64,000 bases of DNA from Torymus aiolomorphi (Eukaryota > Arthropoda > Insecta > Hymenoptera > Torymidae): assembly GCA_036365515.1 (NCBI GenBank), contig CM070874.1, positions 25,669,862-25,733,861 of the forward strand. Reading direction: 5' to 3'. Positions 43,812 to 53,981 of this stretch are shown here, piece by piece (the stretch's first letter is position 1; each line of letters begins with the position of its first letter). The notes under the pieces are model-generated. The model was not told the origin of the DNA and ran no database searches. It saw nothing but the letters and a program-made list of their open reading frames with translations. The translations under genes and the position numbers were made by a program.

Positions 43812-46080
43812 ATGCAGATGGAGAATCCTGACTGGAGGTGGGCTTCGCTCGGTGTCGACGAGAATGATCTAATGTGCGTCGACCTGATAGCTGCAGCTGA
43901 AGCGCTGAAGCGATCGATTAATAAGTTAACCGACGGGGAAGTCGCGATGACTGCTCAGCGGTTCGGGCTGAATATTCGCTCGGACGCGATCATTTTGCAG
44001 AATAGGTTGGAGAGGCACGAGATGCGACGCCATTTTGGCGCAGACGCCGCGCCATGGGACCCGGCCAGAGACGAGCCGGCGGACGAGTCCACTTCTGCGC
44101 ATAGTCCTTTGTCGTCGAGTAGGCATTCTGTTGCACGTTTTTCGCCATCTAGGGTTCCAGTACAGCCGGTGGTAGCTCAAGAGTATTCAGAAGCAGAGCC
44201 GCTCTCCACAGGCCAATCGATAGGTAGATTTCGCGATCCAATTTCGATGGAGGAGCCGTCTCAGACTTTTACGTCGAGGCTGCACATCGAAGTGAGTGAG
44301 CCGCGGCGTGCAACCGAGCAGCCTACAGCTGGCAGCCATGTTGCTCCAGCGATACAGAGTTCTGATGCGCAGAGGCGTGTTAGCATCGCCGCGCCGGAAG
44401 TGTTTCATGACATGAGGGAGTCAGCTCCTAATCCGCGTGCACAATCCACACGTTATCCTCTCGGTCCACTTCGTGCTCACGAGCATAGCACGTTCATGGA
44501 AAATAGTATGGATTTAACGAGTGTGGCGAGTGCGCGGCACGAGATTCCATTATTTGCGAGTGCAGGAGGGGCGGTGAGGCAGCCGAACGGATTGTGCGAT
44601 GGTACGTCGTTTTTGCCGCTTCCAGCGTTGCCGTCGCAGCAGATGAGATATCCGGCTGCTCCGTCCACGATGTATCCGGGGAGAGAATTCGGCAAGGGTG
44701 TTTCCGGAGTTGGTTCGCTATCTTCGGCGAGTATTCCTCAGCTTTCAGCTAATGTTGCTCTAGGAAATTTCGACGGCGTAGCAGGGCCTGCTGTCTACTC
44801 ACAATGTCCAATGCCGCGAGTAACACCAGGCTATCAGGAGCCGCCGCTCATGTCCACAGCGTCGCTCGCCAAAAATTATTTTACAGCTGGAGCTTCACAA
44901 GCAGGGGGATTTAGAGCACGAATCGAGCCGGCGCGCACGTATTACAATCAGCCAGCGCCACCACCGTCGTTTCATTATCCGCCTGGGCATTTTCCGCAGC
45001 CTTTCGTGTCTTCGCAGCCGCTGATGCCATATGCTCCAGTGTATCCTCCGTATCCGAACAACGTTCCGCAAGAGCATTCGCATTTTTCGCCTGCAGTTCT
45101 GCCGCCTGTTGTGACAGGGCTTCATTCAGCTCCAATGCATACGGATGCAAGGTTGCAGACTCAACCGGGGAGATTTGATGTCTCTGCTCCTGGGATGAGT
45201 CAAGATGCGTCGTTTTTCGATCGTTCATCGCTTTATAAAGAGAAATGCACGACGGAACTACTCTCCAAGTGGCATATTACGTTTAAAGGGGATAGGAAAA
45301 GGGACTCCGAAAGTTTCATTGCAGATCTAACGAAATGCAAAGAAACTTACAAGTTGACTCTCGAGGAAATAGTAAAAGCCTTGCCATCAGCTCTCGATGA
45401 TGAGTCATGGCAATGGTTTTGCCGAGAGTATCAGTTCTGGAGAACGTATGAAGAATTTGTGGACGCGTTTCGCCTGCAGTACAGCTTTGAAGCGAGAGGA
45501 ACTGCGGAGAGCTCAGGATAAGGCGTACAAGCCGCCACCTCCAATTGCGGATTCAGCTTTCCCTGCTTCAGCTTATACTCCTCCGAAGCAGCAGCGGCAG
45601 GTGAAACTAGCCCCAGTGGTTCCGAGCACACAGGAAGAAAACGAGCTGAAGCTGTCCAGCTCTAGCAATCTAGCTCCGGTCGCAGCCACACAGACGGAAG
45701 GAGGAGAGAAGCAGCGATCGTCGAAGGAACAGAAATTCAAGTCGACGGATGAACGGCAAGGAGAGAAGAAAGGTCGGAGACCAGATCCGTGCAGCAAGAG
45801 TAAAGGTCGCCACGGCGACAAGCCAGGAAATGCTCAAGCGAAGTCAGCGGAGCGAGAGCCTACGCAGGAACAACAGAAGATTGAAGTTGTTCCCGAAAAA
45901 GGGTAATTGGAGGACGTGCAGCGACGGAAAATGCGGGAGCCATGTTTCCGTTGCGGCCAAGCCGGACATTGGAGACGTGAGTGTATGAATGCTGCAGTCT
46001 GCCTAATGTGCGGACAGCCTAATACCACGCCGCGTAGATGCACCAAGTGCAATTTGACTACGGCGGCGGGAAATGAGTAA
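43812..46080 (+). pseudogene. Gypsy Gag, frameshifted, CCHC zinc knuckle at the end
   Basis: The first frame (43812-45521) starts MQMENPDWRWASLGVDENDL. A long Pro/Ser/Tyr-rich central region is followed by the capsid-like KWHITFKGDRKRDSESFIAD and DDESWQWFCREYQFW. Near 45488 the frame shifts; the continuing sequence (LKREELRRAQDKAYKPPPP) is open to 45906. After another break the nucleocapsid lies at about 45940-46080 with CFRCGQAGHWRREC (CCHC) and a second, His-less cluster, CLMCGQPNTTPRRC. It normally forms the particle and packages RNA. Confidence 0.82.
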
Positions 46081-46232
46081 GAGGGGAAGTTAGCGGAGTA
46101 AACTTACCCCCTCCTACTTCAGACTCGACTCCTCCCACTTCTGATTCGATCGCGGTTACTCCAGAAAACAGTTCAGCTGGAGCTATAAGCGAGGGAGACA
46201 ACCCTCAAGTTCTAGCTCCAGAATCACTGATA

Positions 46233-46595
46233 ATGAGAAGCGCTATCAGCAACGCCGAGCCAAGGTTATTCTTCAACATAGAATTGAATGGAAGGAAACT
46301 TTTAGGCATGCTCGACGATGGCTCCGTTCACTCGTATCTCGGCAAAGGCGTCAGCAAGGAATTTGCCGAGAAATTGGAACAAGAAGCAGCTTCAGTACGC
46401 GTAGCTGATGGAGGTGCAGTGAAGCTACAAGGAGTACTGAACCTGACGGTGAGCATCGATAATACCAAGTTATCTATGCCCTTCCGTGTAGCAGATGATC
46501 TTCAGTGCGACTGCATTCTCGGAATCGGCTTCAAACGGTTGTTTAAAATGAAGATCAACTACGAGAACGATACATGGTGGACACCGATGGAGTAG
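46233..46595 (+). pseudogene. Gypsy aspartic protease domain
   Basis: The open frame contains LLGMLDDGSVHSYLG, aligned with the D-T/S-G active-site box, and the second hallmark DCILGIGF. The residue after the catalytic Asp is Asp rather than Thr or Ser, which is unusual, though DPG variants are known in insect gypsy elements. The frame ends at a stop just before the RT N-terminal segment begins in another frame. Confidence 0.7.
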
Positions 46596-46918
46596 TGCAT
46601 CAGTTTTATCCTTATGGCCAAGATCCAACCTGTTTCCCAGCTTTAGCCAGCATAGGAGGACTGAGTCGTGCTACAGCTGATCAGCAGTTGCTTATTGAAG
46701 AAATCAAACAGAGATTGATTCCACCTACACCGGAAAAGCTAGGGTTAGCTAATGTCGCCCCGCATTTCATTGACATTCAAGGAAATGAACCCATTCGCCA
46801 AACTCCTCGAAAGTATACTCCGAAGATGTTGCAGACGGCTTGGGCTGAAGTCGATAGGATGCTGGAGGAGGGGATTATCGAGTCATCGATAGCCCCTGGC
46901 GAAGTTGCCCTGTGTTAG
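46574..46918 (+). pseudogene. Gypsy RT N-terminal segment
   Basis: Contains PHFIDIQGNEPIRQTPRKYT, AWAEVDRMLEEGIIESS and APG, the conserved lead into RT. The next segment (VPK then FRFSIDYRQVN) is in a shifted frame from 46912, so an indel lies near 46905-46925. Confidence 0.8.
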
Positions 46919-48267
46919 TTCCAAAATTGTGTGACTTGTTCCGATTTTCCATAGACTATAGGCAAGTTAATAAGCATACTAAGTCTATCGCGTATCCATT
47001 GCGAAACAAGGTTGATATACTAGATAAGTTGAGTTCCGCTAAGTATATTTCTAAGCTAGATTTAAGCCAGGCATACCACCAGATTCCGTTGGATCCGAAG
47101 TGCAGAGAGGTCACCGCATTTTCAGTACCAGGGCGAGGACTTTTCCACTTCATCCGGTTACCATATGGGCTGACAAATGCTCCAGCTGTGTTCCAGCGCA
47201 TCATGGATAACTTAATCAAGGCTGCCTGGGAACCGTATGTGTTCGCCTATTTAGACGATGTCATTATCGTCTCGCCGACATTTGAAGAGCATACAAAGTG
47301 GTTAGAGATCGTGCTCGCGGCGTTAAAAGACGCAAACCTACAGATTAACCTCAACAAGTCTGAGTTCTGTTGCGCGGAGGTTAAGTACTTAGGTTATATC
47401 GTTAACGAGGACGGACTGAAGGCTGATGATGATAAAGTAAAGCCCATCCTCGAGTATCCAGCGCCCCTCAACATCAGGCAGCTGAGAAGATTTCTCGGCA
47501 TGATTGGCTGGTACTCCAGATTCATAGCTCACCTAGCAGGGTATAAAGCACCGCTAACCAAGCTGCTGAGGAAGGATGTTCGGTGGCAGTGGCACGAAGA
47601 GCAACAGCAAGCGTTTGAGAAGTTGAAGCTCGCACTGACGCAAACTCCTGTGCTTGCAAGGCCAGATCTGTCGCTACCCTTCACTCTGCAAATAGATGCG
47701 ACTGATTATGCTATAGCTGGAGTACTGACGCAGGTATTTGATGGCGAGGAGCACTCTATCTATTTTGTCAGTAGGACTCTGTCGAAGGCAGAAAGAAATT
47801 ATACAGTCACTGAGAAGGAGTGCCTCGCCGTCTTATGGTCCGTCGAGAGGCTGCGAGGTTATTTGTTAGGTGAGAAATTTACGGTCATCACCGACCACCA
47901 CAGCCTGTTGTGGTTAAGCAACCTCAAAGACCCAGCTGGTCGATTAGCCAGATGGAATACGGCTCTGCAAATGTACAACATTGAATTCATACACCGTAAG
48001 GGAGGACTGCACAAAGTTCCTGATACTCTGTCGCGTGCATGGGAAGGAACTTACGAGCTTTCAGCTATAGCCACTGCTACCGCTGAAGATCCGTGGTATC
48101 AAGGAAGAATTAGCAATATCGAGAAGAACCCGGGGAAATACCCGGATTGCAAGGTAGTCAATGGCTTACTGTACGCGCATCGTCCGAATAAGATCATAGA
48201 TCCGTTGCTGCCGGCATGGATGCGTGGAAGCTCATCCTCCCTGAAGCAGATCGAGAAAAAGCTCTAG
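46912..48267 (+). pseudogene. Gypsy reverse transcriptase and RNase H
   Basis: RT motifs: FRFSIDYRQVNKHT, ISKLDLSQAYHQIPLD (first catalytic Asp), FIRLPYGLTNAPAVFQRIMD and the catalytic VFAYLDDVIIVS. RNase H: LQIDATDYAIAGVL, VTEKECLAVLWSVER and VITDHHSLLWL. The frame is open for 451 codons and leaves the conserved path near 48220, where the integrase continues in another frame. Confidence 0.92.
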
Positions 48268-49157
48268 CTGAAGCTCATAACATTTCACAAGCAGATCACT
48301 TAGGCGTGGAGAAGACTTTTGTGAGAGTGGCGACATATTATTATTGGCCAGGCTGTTATCGAGACGTGTGTTGGTACGTAGCTGCCTGCCAAGTATGTCA
48401 AGCTCACAAGAGCTCTCAGCAAGCTCTAGCTGGGCTGATGACGGAGAGAAACCTGGACGGTCCATGGATAGTTGTAGCTTCCGATATAATGGGCCCAAAA
48501 CCTCCCTCGCGTACTGGTAACAGGTACGTAATTGTCTTTGAAGACCTGTTTACTAGATACGTCGAGCTGAAGGCTTTGCGGAAAGCAGACGCTAAATCGG
48601 TGCTGCAAGCCTTTGAGGAATTGACCGTAAATCGTTGGGGTTGCCCTCGGGTTTTGCATACGGATAATGGCACGGAATTCTCTAACCGAATGCTTACTGA
48701 GAGGTTAGATGAGTATGGAATTCGACAATCCACTATTCCGCCATATCACGCACAAGCAAACCCAGTGGAACGAGTTAATCGGAATTTACGACCAATGATC
48801 AACAGCTTTTTGACCGATGATCACAGAGACTGGGACTTGCACTTGAACGAACTGCGTTTCGCGTTAAATAATGCTGTGCACTCGTCGTTAGGGGTTTCTC
48901 CGACATTTCTTAATTTGGGGCGTAACCCTGTTCCCTCCACGTTACTCCGGAATCACATGGAAAATCCTATTCCTACCTCCCCTCCTGACGTGGATAAATG
49001 GAAGACCCGAGCCAGCCGATTGCCTGCCTTGCATGATTTGGTACGCAGACACATGGATAAAGCTGTAGCACGGCAAACGTGTAACTACAACAAAAATCGA
49101 CGAGAGGTCCTCTACCAAGTCGGAGACCTCGTAAGGCGCCGAAAAAGAGTTTGCATT
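48216..49157 (+). pseudogene. Gypsy integrase, truncated and fused in frame to the Polinton
   Basis: The zinc-binding HHCC domain is HNISQADHLGVEKTF, YYWPGCY and CQVCQAHK. The DDE core is VASDIMGP, HTDNGTEF and NPVERVNRNL. The C-terminal domain begins YQVGDLVRRRKR and stops there; the codons run without a stop into ATG 49158 of the Polinton small protein. The integrase thus lacks its C-terminal end. The joined ORF continues to 49460. Confidence 0.88.
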
Positions 49158-49460
49158 ATGAGTTTTTACGACAATTATTATCATCAGTATGGTGGCGGCG
49201 GCGGTGGTGGCAGAGGTATCAACAACGTCTACGTCGGTTCTCATCGCCAACGAGGACATGGTTTGGGCTCCTTTTTCACAGGTCTGTTTAGACAGGCTTT
49301 ACCATTTCTCGCGAAGGGTGCGCGTGCTATTGGTAAAGAAGCTCTACGTACTGGTGTCAATATTCTGGATAATGTGGGAGAAAATAACCTATCGTTCAAA
49401 GAATCTTTTAAAAGTAGAATGAACGAGTCGGCTAGAAATCTCAAGAGGAAAGCAACTTAA
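49158..49460 (+). CDS. Polinton glycine-rich small protein
   Basis: 100 residues from MSFYDNYYHQYGGGGGGGRG. It has a Tyr/Gly-rich head, a hydrophobic middle (GSFFTGLFRQALPFLAKGAR) and a basic tail. It stands directly upstream of the basic protein and the major capsid protein, in the same direction. Small Gly-rich or amphipathic proteins at this place are usual in animal Polintons. A role in virion core or membrane disruption is possible by analogy. Its original promoter has been replaced by the gypsy junction. Confidence 0.65.
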   Translation: MSFYDNYYHQYGGGGGGGRGINNVYVGSHRQRGHGLGSFFTGLFRQALPFLAKGARAIGKEALRTGVNILDNVGENNLSFKESFKSRMNESARNLKRKAT

Positions 49461-49475
49461 AAACTTAATAAGATT

Positions 49476-49715
49476 ATGGAAGGTTCGGGTTATAAACGTT
49501 CATTCTACAAACATCTAACGCAGTCTCGTGGCGCAGGTGGTCGACGCCGCATTTCTTCAAAAATGCATAAGAAACACAGAAAAGCCATTAAACACAAACG
49601 GTTGCAGAGAAACAAAAAATCCAAGAAAACTTCGAAAAGAAGAAAAACAAAAAATCAAAAAGTGCATGAAGAAAGTCGACAAAAAATAAAAAAAAACAGT
49701 GATATTTTCAATTAG
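49476..49715 (+). CDS. Lys/Arg-rich small protein (possible core protein)
   Basis: 79 residues, MEGSGYKRSFYKHLTQSRGA, then a long run of Lys and Arg (KHRKAIKHKRLQRNKK). A DNA-condensing core protein role, as in adenovirus cores, is an inference from charge and position. The ORF is intact and only 16 bp downstream of the glycine-rich gene. Confidence 0.55.
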   Translation: MEGSGYKRSFYKHLTQSRGAGGRRRISSKMHKKHRKAIKHKRLQRNKKSKKTSKRRKTKNQKVHEESRQKIKKNSDIFN

Positions 49716-49733
49716 TACTCAAAATAATTGAAA

Positions 49734-51047
49734 ATGTCAATCTTTCACAGTCACACCGAACCGTGTTTAAAAAGCGAGCTGGATTTATTTTCTCTTCCAC
49801 CCGCTCAAACAGCTCTCGAATCAACAAAATGGGTATTCTACAAACCTGTTTCGTCATTGAGCGACGAGAGTCCAATAGAACTTTGCATAAGCGCTCAATA
49901 CGAGGATTATATAGATCTTGCACATACATTAATAAAAGTAAAAGTGCGTCTGACACCCTACAGCAAGGAAAAAGACAGTCTTGTGGCACCTGTAAACAAC
50001 TTTTTACATTCAATATTCAACCAGGTTGATGTGTATTTTAACCAAAAATTGGTCTCTCCGGCAAATAATACTTATCCTTACAGAGCATATATAGAAAAGC
50101 TACTCAATTATGGACCTGCTGCAAAAGCTTCACATCTAGCAACGAATCTATGGATTAACGACGTCGCCGGTGAAATGGATGAAGTGCCCGGTAGTGGAAA
50201 AAATAACGGAATGATAGAAAGGTGTGACTATTTGAAAGATGGTAAAACTATCGACCTAATCGGACATTTACATTGTGATGTTTTTAACCAAGATAAACTA
50301 TTGTTAAACGGTGTTGAAGTTCGGTTAAGATTAGTTCGTTCAAAGGACGCTTTTTGTTTAATGAATGCTTCAGATGCGAATTACTCTGTCAACATTACGG
50401 ACGCAACTCTACTTGTTTGTCGTGTAAAAGTGAGCCCTACCGTATTAGTAGCCCATGCAAATACTCTTGCATCCACTGCAGCGAAATATCCAATAACAAG
50501 AGTTGAAATTAAATCTTTTACCATACACAGCGGAGTAACAGGAGAAAATTTGGAAAATGTTATTTTAGGCCAACTACCGAAGAGAATTATACTTGGTTTT
50601 GTTAATAATAAAGCTTTCAACGGTGATCGAAAGCTAAACCCTTTTAATTTTCAAAATTTGTCAATTAATTATCTTTCGTTATACATGGATGGTACACAGA
50701 TCCCCAACAAACCTTTGCAACCAGTTTTTACTGGAAACTCACCTCAATATGTCGAAGCTTATCACATGTTATTCTCGAGTACAGGTATACATTACATGAA
50801 TGAAGGAAACGACATTGATCGATTTGATTACGCAAACGGTTATTGTCTGTTTGCCTTCGATTTAACTCCCGATTTATCAGCACACTTTGCCAATCACTGG
50901 AATTTAATAAAACATGGTGCTATAAGAATAGAAGTAGGGTTCGAAAAGGCCCTCACCCAAACAATAAACTGTGTGTTGTATGCTGAATTTGATAACGTGA
51001 TAGAAATAGATTCGTCCCGACAAGTTATCGTAGACTACAGCTCGTAA
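49734..51047 (+). CDS. Polinton major capsid protein (double jelly-roll)
   Basis: An intact ORF of about 437 codons from the ATG at 49734. It contains ALESTKWVFYKPVSSLSD, YEDYIDLAHTLIKVKVRL, LHSIFNQVDVYFNQKLVSP and NYLSLYMDGTQIPNKP, the typical course of Polinton capsid proteins, which are related to uncharacterised F54H12.2-type proteins of invertebrates. Double jelly-roll capsid proteins would form icosahedral virions. The length is usual for the insect version. It follows the basic protein by fewer than 20 bp. Intactness contrasts with the decay of polymerase and integrase. Confidence 0.88.
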   Translation: MSIFHSHTEPCLKSELDLFSLPPAQTALESTKWVFYKPVSSLSDESPIELCISAQYEDYIDLAHTLIKVKVRLTPYSKEKDSLVAPVNNFLHSIFNQVDVYFNQKLVSPANNTYPYRAYIEKLLNYGPAAKASHLATNLWINDVAGEMDEVPGSGKNNGMIERCDYLKDGKTIDLIGHLHCDVFNQDKLLLNGVEVRLRLVRSKDAFCLMNASDANYSVNITDATLLVCRVKVSPTVLVAHANTLASTAAKYPITRVEIKSFTIHSGVTGENLENVILGQLPKRIILGFVNNKAFNGDRKLNPFNFQNLSINYLSLYMDGTQIPNKPLQPVFTGNSPQYVEAYHMLFSSTGIHYMNEGNDIDRFDYANGYCLFAFDLTPDLSAHFANHWNLIKHGAIRIEVGFEKALTQTINCVLYAEFDNVIEIDSSRQVIVDYSS

Positions 51048-51066
51048 CTATCACCCCCTCTTCTAA

Positions 51067-51091
<25 letters not shown>
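51067..51091. repeat. Short (CA)n tract
   Basis: A CA run just after the capsid gene stop. Confidence 0.8.
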
Positions 51092-51097
<6 letters not shown>

Positions 51098-51207
51098 AAT
51101 GCATACGTACCTACGGAGGGGATACTGGCAGTAGCCCAGAAAAATTTTTCGTTGATAACCCACAGTTTTCTCGCACAACTCGTAGGAATTACATATACGC
51201 ACACAAC

Positions 51208-51478
51208 ATGGAAAAACTCGATTTCATTATCGATATTCAAGCATTTCACGACAAAAATGGTCAGTTTTTACCAAAAGAAATTGCTGTTGTCGGCGTCGAC
51301 TGTAATTATTTTGCACATTGGATAATAAAACCACCTTGTGACAGTGATAATCTTCCAAACGGCATACTAGCAACTAATACCTACTTGTCAATTTATCATC
51401 ACGGCCTCGAATGGTTCGACGGAAAATCTTTATTAGAAGATGTGTCAAGTGTTCTCAAAGAAGTGGCCAGAAACGCCG
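51208..51478 (+). pseudogene. Exonuclease-like Polinton gene, 5' part
   Basis: The ORF starts MEKLDFIIDIQAFHDKNGQF and continues LPKEIAVVGVDCNYFAHWII. The spacing of FIIDIQAF and EIAVVGVD is like the first strands of DEDD-type 3'-5' exonucleases, but the canonical D-x-E is not clear. The gene is cut at 51478 by a Transib-like element. The 3' part lies from 52471. A nuclease function is inference. Confidence 0.5.
51474..51478. repeat. Transib-like target duplication CGCCG (left)
   Basis: CGCCG occurs just before CACAGTG and again at 52466-52470 just after CACTGTG. The 5-bp length and the CGNCG consensus are the known Transib target pattern. Confidence 0.88.
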
Positions 51479-52465
51479 CACAGTGTTCTATTTTGAAAAA
51501 AAAATGGACAAAATGAAATATCTCGCGAACGGATATCGATAGCCGGATGAATCCAACTGCATTTTAAAGTTGAAGTAATGTACAATAAAGGAAAAATAGT
51601 CCAGTACTGATCATTTGACCCTGTGACCTTGGAAATGAAAAATGAAAGTCGAATAAATAACGCATTTTCGGCTTTTTCATTGTAGACTTTCAGGCTATCA
51701 ATTTTTTCGATCAAAAAAATATGTACTCCTGTAGTGTTTGATGCAAGGAATCCGAATTTGATGTCAGAATTGTCCTATCGCACACCAATTTGTTTTTAAA
51801 TCTGAAAACTCCATAAAAAATACGAAAAATTCACCCTGAAAAAATGGAGCATTATTGAGTAATTTCGACTTCAAATTCGGATTCAGCGAATCACAATACA
51901 TGGGTACATAAATACAAGTACACAAATTTGTAGGTGCATATATGAATTATTAAAATTTAAGGGTTATTAAAAAATGGCATTTTTTGCAATATTTTCATAC
52001 TCTTTAATAAAATTGTATTAAATACAAGCGTTTATGTACCCATGTATTATGATAAGCTGAATCCAAATCCGAAGTCGAAATTACTCAATAATATTCCATT
52101 TCTTCCAGGGTGAATTTTTTGTATTTTTTATGGAGTTTTCAGCTTTAAAAACAAATTGGTGTGCGATAGGACAATTCTGACATCAAATTCGGATTCCTTG
52201 CATCAAACACTACAGGAGTACATATTTTTTTGATCGAAAAAATTGATAGCCACAAAAGTCTACAATGAAAAAGCCAAAAATTCGTTATTTATTCGACTTT
52301 CATTTTTCATTTCTAAGGTCACAGGGTCAAATGATCAGTACTGGACTATTTCTCCTTTATTGTACATTACTTCAACTTTAAAATGCAGTTAGATTCATCC
52401 GGCTATCGATATCCGTTCGCGAGGTATCTCATTTTGTCCATTTTTTTTCAAAATAGAACACTGTG
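51479..52465. mobile_element. Non-autonomous Transib-like element with RSS-type termini
   Basis: It begins CACAGTGTTCTATTTTG and ends CAAAATAGAACACTGTG. The inverted arms extend over 400 bp each (51479 to about 51905 and 52040-52465), leaving a short AT-rich centre. CACAGTG is exactly the heptamer of vertebrate V(D)J recombination signals and the known Transib terminus. With the CGCCG duplication this is strong evidence for the superfamily. After a 22-23-bp spacer there is ACAAAATGA, only weakly nonamer-like. No transposase is encoded. The long arms make it a foldback form. Confidence 0.85.
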
Positions 52466-52470
52466 CGCCG

Positions 52471-53003
52471 TTCGCATCTACGTTCGTGGTTATCAAAAAC
52501 AACATTTTCTTCAAAATATTCTTGGGCGTCAAATAATCAACTTAGAAGACTACGCGTGTCCTTCATTTAAAAATTTACCACGTGTAAACGAGCATTACTG
52601 CTTCTATCATGGTAAAAAGCGAGAATATTTTTCATGTGCCTTAAATTATGCGTATAAAATACGAATTTGGCTTGCCAAAACTCTTCATTCAACCACAACA
52701 TCATCTAGAGATGTAGTAGATAACGAACAGTGCATAAATGATATTTGTGAAAAAATGAAAAATCTTAAATCCAGCTACTCTACAGAGACAATTCCTGCAA
52801 GCACACTACTCGACATAATCAGTTCGAAGGATAAAGATAAGGGGCACGATGATTCTCCCGGTGATAACCAACTCTCCAAACCCCAAAATGAATTCAGTTC
52901 AAATTCAATAAGTCCTGCGACACATACCAGCACAGGCTCTAGGAGTATTTCCAGCAGACAAGATTCCGATTGTGTGGACACGACCGTGTGCTCTTGTTAC
53001 TAA
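52471..53003 (+). pseudogene. Exonuclease-like Polinton gene, 3' part
   Basis: Coding resumes just after the Transib-like element with IYVRGYQKQHFLQNILGR, LEDYACPSFKNL and HYCFYHGKKREYFSCALNYA, a His/Cys-rich end (HYCFYH and CAL). A Ser/Thr-rich tail (GSRSISSRQDSD) follows to the stop at 53001-53003. The tail overlaps the protease frame, so the two genes may have been joined by a deletion. Confidence 0.5.
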
Positions 53004-53409
53004 TGTCGACGATAGCAGTAAACCTGGTTCACACTGGGTTGCCATCTACGTTGACAAACAGGGACAGGGCGTTTTCTTCGACAGCTATGGATTACCCCCA
53101 GCAGTTTCACATCATATCGATAGAATCAGAAGAAACTGCACTCTCTACCGATCGAATGTACAACAGCTGCAAAGTCTTGAGTCTGACGTTTGTGGCCATT
53201 ATTGCATCAATTTTCTGTTTTATATGTCTAGCGGTTTTTCTATTGATATGTTTTGTTCATTATTTACCGCAAATACTAAATCTAATGACATGTTAACTTT
53301 ATCTATATTCAACAGTATTATTAAAAATAAGATATATGTAAATAATAAAATCACATGTAACCACAACAAACAATGTTGTAAATCTAAATGTATAACACAA
53401 CGACTCTAA
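52972..53409 (+). CDS. Adenain-like cysteine protease (Ulp1/adenovirus type), N-terminus lost
   Basis: The catalytic residues are visible: His in KPGSHWVAIYVD, Asp in GVFFDSYGLPP, Gln in QQLQSLESDVCG and Cys in DVCGHYCINFLF. This spacing is that of Polinton maturation proteases. The usual N-terminal 40-60 residues before the His segment are absent or replaced by the tail of the upstream gene. The C-terminus is Asn/Lys/Cys-rich. The enzyme would process capsid proteins. ATG 52972 is simply the first one in frame; the real start is uncertain. Confidence 0.82.
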   Translation: MWTRPCALVTNVDDSSKPGSHWVAIYVDKQGQGVFFDSYGLPPAVSHHIDRIRRNCTLYRSNVQQLQSLESDVCGHYCINFLFYMSSGFSIDMFCSLFTANTKSNDMLTLSIFNSIIKNKIYVNNKITCNHNKQCCKSKCITQRL

Positions 53410-53715
53410 CATTTGTACTCTTTGCGCTATGTATATAAACCTATGTAATAATCGTGTGTAATCTAAAAGAGAAAATAAAATAATCTCTTAAAAAATTCTT
53501 AAACTTTTTATTTTACCACATCCAAATAGCCTCGTCCACCTTTTCCTCACATTCTCTCATCATATATTCAATTATCTAAACGCTTAATAATAGCAATAAG
53601 CACTTATATAAAATTTATTTTTTACTCTTGTATAATATTTCAAATCAATACTAAACTCATTCAAATATGTAAATTATACATAAATTTTTGTTTTAAACTC
53701 TTAATCACTTAACTA
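53410..53715. other. Polinton right subterminal, non-coding
   Basis: AT-rich sequence after the protease stop. It has an AATAAAATAATC string near 53473 as a possible polyadenylation signal. Confidence 0.5.
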
Positions 53716-53981
53716 CCCATCCCCTTTCCACTCTTTGCAAATTATTTTTTCTTGCAAAAATTCGCACCCACAACCCACCACCCACTCCACCTCCCTTCAG
53801 TCCACCCACTGACCCGAATACTCTCCCTCCACTCTACCCAACAGAAACGTACCCCGGAACCCTTCTTATCTCACCAGCGGCGCCACCCGACCCGACAGAA
53901 ACGTCCCCCAAACACTTCTTATCTCATCACTGGCGCCACTAGGCCCCGCCCACTGTCTGCCAGAAACGTCCCCCTTCTACT
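53716..53981 (-). repeat. Polinton right terminal inverted repeat
   Basis: Reverse complement of 18674-18937 and ends in CTACT. The TATGTC duplication follows at 53982-53987. Confidence 0.93.

Larger units (their letters stand above)
42030..49155 (+). mobile_element. Ty3/gypsy LTR retrotransposon, 3' end and 3' LTR deleted
   Basis: It has a 5' LTR (about 42030-42978), a primer-binding site, gag with a zinc knuckle, protease, RT-RNase H and integrase, in gypsy order. The sequence ends abruptly inside the integrase C-terminus at about 49143-49155 and continues directly in Polinton sequence; no 3' LTR or polypurine tract is present. It is therefore a truncated insertion, with a deletion that also removed the rest of the penton gene. 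Several frameshifts are present. Confidence 0.9.
18674..53981. mobile_element. Polinton/Maverick, complete ends, heavily nested
   Basis: The element starts AGTAGAAGGGGGACG and ends CGTCCCCCTTCTACT, has long inverted terminal repeats (18674-18937 and about 53716-53981) and a 6-bp duplication. It carries the defining gene set: protein-primed family B polymerase, retroviral-type integrase, FtsK/HerA-type packaging ATPase, adenain-like protease, penton and major capsid proteins, and a PX-like gene. It has grown to 35.3 kb through at least five nested insertions; without them it is about 15-16 kb, the family norm. Replication and integration genes are broken; some structural genes are intact. It is therefore a dead element, though possibly recently virus-like. 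Confidence 0.96.

Noticed and set aside
43926..45821. Minus-strand ORFs opposite gypsy gag
   Set aside because: They are shadows of the GC-rich sense frame, with no independent motif.
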